The translations under genes and the position numbers were made by a program. A stretch of DNA of 64,000 nucleotides, taken from Brenneria bubanii (GTDB lineage Bacteria; Pseudomonadota; Gammaproteobacteria; Enterobacterales; Enterobacteriaceae). Location: NCBI RefSeq assembly GCF_022378355.1, contig NZ_JAKMAJ010000005.1:124001-188000 (forward strand), written 5' to 3'. The notes under the pieces were generated by a model. The model ran no database searches and was not told the DNA's origin. It was given only the letters and a program-made list of their open reading frames with translations. This document shows, piece by piece, positions 59,340 to 64,000 of the stretch (positions are counted from its first letter, which is position 1; each line of letters begins with the position of its first letter).

Positions 59340-60293
59340 TCAGGCTTTCTCTTCATAGCGGTTCAAACGTTCGGCAAATAGTGCAAAAACCCGTTCGACA
59401 TCAACTTTTGTCACCACATCCACATTGGGCTGCCCGTCGGTTTTACCATACCAGTCGGCGACGGTCTGTCCCATGCACAGCTCACTTTCATACTCAATGT
59501 AGACCCGCGCCTTTTCGCTGTTAAAACAGTGCGGCGCCAGTACCCAGGCGATAACCAACGGATCGTGCAGCGGGCCGCCGCGCGATCCGTAGCGGCGGAT
59601 ATCATTACGATCCCAGAACGCCATCATCTCCCCCAGCGGGGCGGAAATCCGGCCGGAAAGCGCAACGAATCGCGCCACATGCTCCGGCGTCAGGATCACC
59701 TGATGAGTGGCATCCAGCGGCAGCGCGACAATGGCGATGGATGAAGAGAACACCACGTGCGCCGCATGAGGGTCGGCCAGCATATTGAACTCTGACGTCA
59801 GACTGCGGTTGCCCGCCTCACGGTAAGCGCCCCCCATCATGACCACGCGCTCAATACCCTCGGCAATGGCGGGTTTCATGATCAGCGCCGTCGCCAGATT
59901 GGTCATCGGCCCCAGCGTACACAGCGTGATGGGCCTACCGGCAAGCGCCGCCTTTTCGCATTGTTCTATGATGAAGTCCACCGCATGCTGAGATTCGGCC
60001 TGTTTGCGTGGTTCAGGTAAAACCGTATTTCCCAATCCGCTTGTGCCATGAAACCGGCCATGAATAGGTTCGCGGAACAGGGGGCGGTGACATCCGGCAT
60101 AAACAGGAATATCGGTGCGTTTCCCCAGTTCGATAATTTGCAATGCATTATGGACCGTACGCTCCAGCGGCTGATTACCGCAAACCGCACAAATACCCAG
60201 GATATCCAGCTCGGGCGAAACAAACGCGCTTAACAGCGCGATGGCGTCGTCAATTCCCGGATCGCAATCAATAATAATCGGTACGGCATTCAT
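59340..60293 (-). CDS. Nucleoside hydrolase (IUNH family), copy 2
   Basis: A 317-residue paralog with the DCDPGIDDA metal site at residues 9-17, TLGPMTNLATALIMKP, RSLTSEFNMLADPHAAHVVF and GGPLHDPLVIAWVLAPHCFN. The upstream gene is the DapA-like aldolase. Two tandem hydrolases of the same fold next to one transporter suggest a mix of purine and pyrimidine nucleosides or modified ones as substrates; the specificity residues cannot be assigned safely. Confidence 0.9.
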   Translation of the reverse strand: MNAVPIIIDCDPGIDDAIALLSAFVSPELDILGICAVCGNQPLERTVHNALQIIELGKRTDIPVYAGCHRPLFREPIHGRFHGTSGLGNTVLPEPRKQAESQHAVDFIIEQCEKAALAGRPITLCTLGPMTNLATALIMKPAIAEGIERVVMMGGAYREAGNRSLTSEFNMLADPHAAHVVFSSSIAIVALPLDATHQVILTPEHVARFVALSGRISAPLGEMMAFWDRNDIRRYGSRGGPLHDPLVIAWVLAPHCFNSEKARVYIEYESELCMGQTVADWYGKTDGQPNVDVVTKVDVERVFALFAERLNRYEEKA

Positions 60294-60329
60294 CCGACGA
60301 TGATTCCTTTTTTCAGATGTTGTTACAGG

Positions 60330-61214
60330 CTATAGGGCATCGACGGATGCCAAAACCTCGGCGATCTCTTTGCGCGCCGACTCATCCAGCGACGGCTGCG
60401 GAGGCAGCGGATCGCCCACGGCGAATCCCTGCAATTGCAGCGCCGTTTTAATACAGCCGGCGATGGAATAACGGGCAAAGATTTCATTGATACGCCACAG
60501 CGGGCGTTGGAGGGCCATCGCCGTTACCCAATCGCCTGAACGGGCGGCTTGGTAAAGGGCGATGCTCTGTTTGGGGACGATACAGGCCGGACCGGCCATC
60601 CAGCCGACGCCGCCAATCAGCATTACGCAGGCAGGAATATGGGCGGAGGCGGAAAAAACCGCCATCCGACCACGGGTTCGCTCAATAATGGACAGTAAAC
60701 GTCCGGTATTGGTGGAGGCGTCTTTGATATAGCGGATGTTCTCAACATAGCTCAGCCGTTCAATAACCGGCAGGCTGAGATCGGCGCGCTGAAATTGCGG
60801 ATTGGTGTACAGCACCACCGGCTTTTGCCCGGCGGCTTCGGCAATCGCGCGAAAATAGCGCTCAATGCCGTCGTCCTGCAGTGGAAAATAGGCTTCCAGG
60901 ACGGCGAGAATACCGTCTGCGCCCAGTTCGATATAGCGTCTCGTCTGTTGCTGCGCATCGCGAATCGTCGTGGAGGCGACGCCCGCGATAACGGGCACCC
61001 GACCACGGGCGGCGTCGATAACCGTACTGACCACCGCTTCCCGCTGAGCGGCGGAGAGGTAGGCAAACTCTCCCGTACTGCCCAGAGGCACCAGCCCATG
61101 AACGCCGCAATCGATAAGGTGATCGGTTAACCGGGCCAGCACCGCGCAGTCAACCCCGCTATCGGGCTTAACAGGCGAAACCAGATAGGGAAACACGCCG
61201 CTGAAGACCCCCAT
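60330..61214 (-). CDS. DapA/NanA-family aldolase
   Basis: A 294-residue class I aldolase of the dihydrodipicolinate synthase superfamily. [10 protein letters not shown] (45-54) is the carboxylate-binding motif, Tyr136 in VLYTNPQF and Schiff-base Lys164 in RYIKDAST are catalytic. Length and layout fit the family, but many members are 2-keto-3-deoxy sugar-acid lyases rather than lysine enzymes. Inside a nucleoside uptake/hydrolysis operon it may process a sugar or modified-nucleoside fragment; a housekeeping DapA role is unlikely. Confidence 0.85.
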   Translation of the reverse strand: MGVFSGVFPYLVSPVKPDSGVDCAVLARLTDHLIDCGVHGLVPLGSTGEFAYLSAAQREAVVSTVIDAARGRVPVIAGVASTTIRDAQQQTRRYIELGADGILAVLEAYFPLQDDGIERYFRAIAEAAGQKPVVLYTNPQFQRADLSLPVIERLSYVENIRYIKDASTNTGRLLSIIERTRGRMAVFSASAHIPACVMLIGGVGWMAGPACIVPKQSIALYQAARSGDWVTAMALQRPLWRINEIFARYSIAGCIKTALQLQGFAVGDPLPPQPSLDESARKEIAEVLASVDAL

Positions 61215-61239
61215 ACCGTCCTCCTATCGCTATGCGGAA

Positions 61240-62790
61240 CTAGTTTGCCGAACGGACAAAATACGGCAGCGTATATGCATCCGAGCGCCCAACATAGGTA
61301 TACGGCTTTTTCATCGCCCAGGTGTTGGACAGGAACATCACCGGAATCACGCCCTGATCGTTGATGCCGATATTCATCGCCTCGGCCAATAGCGCTTCCC
61401 GCCGCGCGCTATCCATCGTCGAACGCGCTTCAATCAACGCTTTATCAAACGCCGGATTGGAATAGCGGCCGCGGTTGCCCTGCCCGCCATTGGGACCAAA
61501 GGTCTCCAGCAAGGGTCCCAGAACGCCGGACGCTTCACCGGTTTCGATAGCGGCGCCGCCCATGATCAAACTGAATTCGAGACGCGCAGCGCGTGAGAAA
61601 TACACGCTGCCCGGCATGGTGACAACGTCGGTTTTGATCCCGACGCGGGTAAACATCTGACCAATGGCCTGAGCTATCTTGGCGTCATTGGGATAGCGAT
61701 CGTTTGAAGCATGGAACGTCAACGTAAAGCCGTCGGGGTATCCCGCCGCGGCCAGTTCCTGCCTGGCTTTCTCCGGATTGTAAACCGGCGCGGGAATGGA
61801 TGCGGAATAACCGAAATACCCTTTAGGCACAAGCTGAGAGGCCGGTTCGGCCTGCCCGTCCATAATACGCTCGACGATTGCCTGACGATTGAGCGCTAAA
61901 GACATCGCCTGGCGAACTTCTTTTTTTAGTAATGGGTTTTTGCCATCAGGACCTTTGGCGAACGGAGATACGTCGCGCTGTTGGTCCATGTGCAGATAAA
62001 TAATACGATTCCCTGGTGTTGAAATCGTGTGTAGCTGATTATTTTTTAAAATATTACGACTGTCGGCTGTTGGAACGCTTTCGATCATGTCCACATCACC
62101 GGATAAAATGGCGGCTACACGGGCGCTGCTGTTTTTAAATACACGAACGGTAACCTTGTCCCACTCGGCTTTTCCTCCCCAGTAGTTGTCATTACGTTCA
62201 AGAACGACCTGGTCATCAGGCACCCAGGAAACAAACTTGAATGGTCCGGTTCCAATCACATCCTTACCGGCATTCAGCGTTTCCGTCGGCACCGTTTCGA
62301 GCCGGGCCGGCAAAATAGAAACCCGGCTTAAGTTATTCAACAGCAAAGGAGACGGTTCTTTAGTGGTAATCCGCACCGTCAGCGGATCGATGGCCTTCAT
62401 CTCAGCGATGTCATTAACGTAAGGCGCATAAGAGCTCGGGCTGTTTTTTGACGCCAGCGCGATGCGTTTGATGCTGGCGATCACGTCCCTGGCGGTAAAA
62501 TCACCGCCGTCATGAAACTTGACGCCCGGGCGTAGCGAAAATTCCCAGGTTTTATCGTCAATAATTTTCCACGATACGGCCAAGGCAGGAGAAATTTGCT
62601 GCTTTTCATCCTGAGCGACCAAACCGTCAAAAATATTACGCGCCATCGCACTATTTTGTCCCCCAACATAAAACTGAGGATCCATTGATGTTGTGGATGT
62701 CGCCAAACCAATATTCAGATCAGCACTAAAAACCAAAGGCGAAGATGAAAATAAAAAAGTAAAAATTAATGCCATTGTTGATTGTTTCAT
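61240..62790 (-). CDS. ABC transporter substrate-binding protein, SBP_bac_5 family
   Basis: A 516-residue periplasmic receptor with a signal peptide (MALIFTFLFSSSPLVFS, cleavage near ADLN). SBP_bac_5 features: NIGLATSTTSMDPQFYVGGQ, VSWKIIDDKTWEFSLRPGVK, FHDGGDFTARDVIASIKRI and GTGPFKFVSWVPDD. It is the promoter-proximal gene of the operon, followed by the aldolase, both nucleoside hydrolases, the two permeases and the ATPase. Peptide receptors of this family can also bind nucleoside-like or glycoside ligands. Confidence 0.9.
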   Translation of the reverse strand: MKQSTMALIFTFLFSSSPLVFSADLNIGLATSTTSMDPQFYVGGQNSAMARNIFDGLVAQDEKQQISPALAVSWKIIDDKTWEFSLRPGVKFHDGGDFTARDVIASIKRIALASKNSPSSYAPYVNDIAEMKAIDPLTVRITTKEPSPLLLNNLSRVSILPARLETVPTETLNAGKDVIGTGPFKFVSWVPDDQVVLERNDNYWGGKAEWDKVTVRVFKNSSARVAAILSGDVDMIESVPTADSRNILKNNQLHTISTPGNRIIYLHMDQQRDVSPFAKGPDGKNPLLKKEVRQAMSLALNRQAIVERIMDGQAEPASQLVPKGYFGYSASIPAPVYNPEKARQELAAAGYPDGFTLTFHASNDRYPNDAKIAQAIGQMFTRVGIKTDVVTMPGSVYFSRAARLEFSLIMGGAAIETGEASGVLGPLLETFGPNGGQGNRGRYSNPAFDKALIEARSTMDSARREALLAEAMNIGINDQGVIPVMFLSNTWAMKKPYTYVGRSDAYTLPYFVRSAN

Positions 62791-62931
62791 TCATCAACCT
62801 CTCTATTCCATGGCAGGTTTGTATAGTGCATAAATTATTCTATATCTGGAGTCTATGCGCTAGATGAGACAAATAAAAATTACATTTTGTGTTAAATTGA
62901 TAACCAAATATTATGTTTCGGAGTGAACAGT

Positions 62932-63828
62932 ATGCGGATCAATCCCCGTCAGGTTGAAGCTTTTCACAAGGTCATTCTTACCGGTGGGATCACGGCGGCC
63001 GCCAACATGATGCACATTACCCAACCAGCGGTGAGCCGGCTTATTCGGGATTTTGAAGACGCGCTGAACCTGAAATTGTTCGATCGGGACGGACGCGGGC
63101 TTATCCCCCGCGCCGAGGCGATGAAGCTTTACCGGGAGGTAGACCGCCTCTATCTGGGTCTGGGTCATATCGCTCTGATTGCCGATGAAATTCGTCACGC
63201 CAAAGGCAGCGTACTGCGCATCGCCTCGGTTCAGGCATTGTCGATGCTCTGTTCAGAGGAAATGCTGCCGGCGTTGCTCGAGGAATATCCTGATATCTCT
63301 TTGTTTTTAGATATTGAAAGCACCAGTCATATTACCGAAGCCATCACGGCGAACCAATACGACGTAGGCTTTATCTTTGGTCAGATGGGCAACAAAGGTC
63401 TGGAAGCCGAACCGCTGGCCGATGCCAGCGCCGTTGCCGTAGTGTCGATCACGCATCCTTTGGCCAAGGCGGAACAAATTACCATCGACGACCTGACCCG
63501 TTACCGCGCCATTCTACCGGGTAGAACCACGCCGCTACGGGCGCAGATCGATCTGTCGCTCAGGAACGAGCTGGGCTATTTGCACAATCCGATTGAAACC
63601 TCGATGGCCAACAGCTGCGCCTTGGCGGCAAAAAACGTCGGTATCGGCGTTGTGGATTTCATTACCGCACTAAATAGTCCATCTCCAGTTATGGTTAAGC
63701 CTTTTAATCCTGATATAAAAATGGCGTACTGCGCGGTTTATCCGCCACAAATCCCCCGAAGCCAGTTGGTTAATCACGTCACTCAGATGATAAAAGAAAA
63801 AATAATGAATTGTCTGGCATTAAAATAA
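62932..63828 (+). CDS. LysR-family regulator of the nucleoside operon
   Basis: A 298-residue LysR regulator, divergent from the operon. The N-terminal winged helix reads RQVEAFHKVILTGGITAAAN, MMHITQPAVSRLIRDFEDAL; the effector domain follows (VLRIASVQALSMLCSEEMLP). I chose the ATG at 62932 with GGAG nine bases upstream; a GTG nine bases earlier is possible. The 141-base spacer contains TATAG and CTATA half-sites 13 bases apart (62832-62854), consistent with a LysR binding region. Effector unknown. Confidence 0.9.
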   Translation: MRINPRQVEAFHKVILTGGITAAANMMHITQPAVSRLIRDFEDALNLKLFDRDGRGLIPRAEAMKLYREVDRLYLGLGHIALIADEIRHAKGSVLRIASVQALSMLCSEEMLPALLEEYPDISLFLDIESTSHITEAITANQYDVGFIFGQMGNKGLEAEPLADASAVAVVSITHPLAKAEQITIDDLTRYRAILPGRTTPLRAQIDLSLRNELGYLHNPIETSMANSCALAAKNVGIGVVDFITALNSPSPVMVKPFNPDIKMAYCAVYPPQIPRSQLVNHVTQMIKEKIMNCLALK

Positions 63829-63914
63829 ATTAGGACGCTATCCAATTTATTTTTTCTAAAAATAATTATTCATGATATTTATTTATTGAGAATAAATAGC
63901 AGAAAAATAATAAA

Positions 63915-63939
63915 ATAAAAAAAGCCATCAACGATGGCT
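63915..63939 (-). terminator. Terminator of a gene beyond the right edge
   Basis: AGCCATC-AAC-GATGGCT followed on the minus strand by seven U. It can only serve a leftward gene lying mainly beyond 64000. Confidence 0.75.
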
Positions 63940-64000
63940 AGTCAAACGGTCCGAAATAAATTCGCGAGACCAAAATGCGATCAGACATTAAGCACAAATT
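63938..64000 (-). CDS. Possible C-terminal end of a gene cut by the window edge
   Basis: One minus-strand frame is open from the edge to a TAG at 63940-63938, reading SDRILVSRIYFGPFD at the end. The stop overlaps the terminator stem by two bases, which supports a real gene end. Too short to identify. Confidence 0.35.
   Translation of the reverse strand, partial: NLCLMSDRILVSRIYFGPFD

Overview
The window looks like a chromosomal segment of a plant-associated enterobacterium, most likely in the Pectobacteriaceae (Dickeya/Brenneria/Pectobacterium type). This is an inference. Housekeeping genes match E. coli neighbours very closely (glyQ, tag-yiaC, ghrB, avtA, dppABCDF, glk, a csp gene, yidR-yidQ-ibpAB, ssuD), and they are interleaved with accessory blocks expected of a plant-tissue bacterium: a GH105 unsaturated-uronide hydrolase, DUF943 genes and several oligomer or nucleoside uptake systems. 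No rRNA, tRNA, prophage, transposase or CRISPR array was seen.

Layout. 0-5 kb: the start of glyQ (cut by the window edge), a TauE/SafE exporter, tag-yiaC, an ADP-ribosylglycohydrolase and ghrB. 5-14 kb: a sugar-acid locus with a cytoplasmic GH105 hydrolase, an unassigned 831-residue protein, a hexuronate-type MFS carrier, an NTF2-like protein, a LacI regulator and a secreted DUF4432 epimerase-like protein. 14-15.5 kb: avtA. 15.5-29.5 kb: a reductive pyrimidine catabolism island. It encodes PreT/PreA (uracil to dihydrouracil), dihydropyrimidinase, a beta-ureidopropionase-type amidohydrolase, a RutR-like TetR regulator, an NMT1/THI5-type ABC transporter with two permeases, a class III aminotransferase and a YdfG-like reductase. 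Together these could carry an imported pyrimidine to beta-alanine, malonic semialdehyde and 3-hydroxypropionate. 29.6-32.4 kb: an e(P4)-type lipoprotein phosphatase and a MocR regulator. 32.5-38.2 kb: dppABCDF. 38.7-46 kb: glucokinase and a DcuSR two-component system flanked by two di/tricarboxylate carriers (2HCT and DASS families). 46-51 kb: a cold-shock gene with a divergent 37-codon ORF, ibpAB with RNA thermometers, yidQ and yidR. 51-53 kb: a DUF1471 gene and an exact 459-bp tandem duplication of a DUF943 gene. 53-54.7 kb: an ssuA fragment with ssuD. 54.7-63.8 kb: an operon for uptake and cleavage of nucleosides (two nucleoside hydrolases, a DapA-like aldolase, a complete Opp/Dpp-type ABC transporter) with a divergent LysR regulator.

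The window is unusually rich in nucleoside and pyrimidine catabolism: outer phosphatase, nucleoside hydrolases and ring-opening enzymes are all present, though in separate transcription units. The least-described parts are the 831-residue protein beside GH105, the nucleoside-hydrolase/aldolase/ABC operon, and regulatory palindromes, including RutR-box-like sites in front of both halves of the pyrimidine island. Several relics (near glyQ, an MDR reductase tail, an unidentified frameshifted gene, ssuA) mark sites of past loss.
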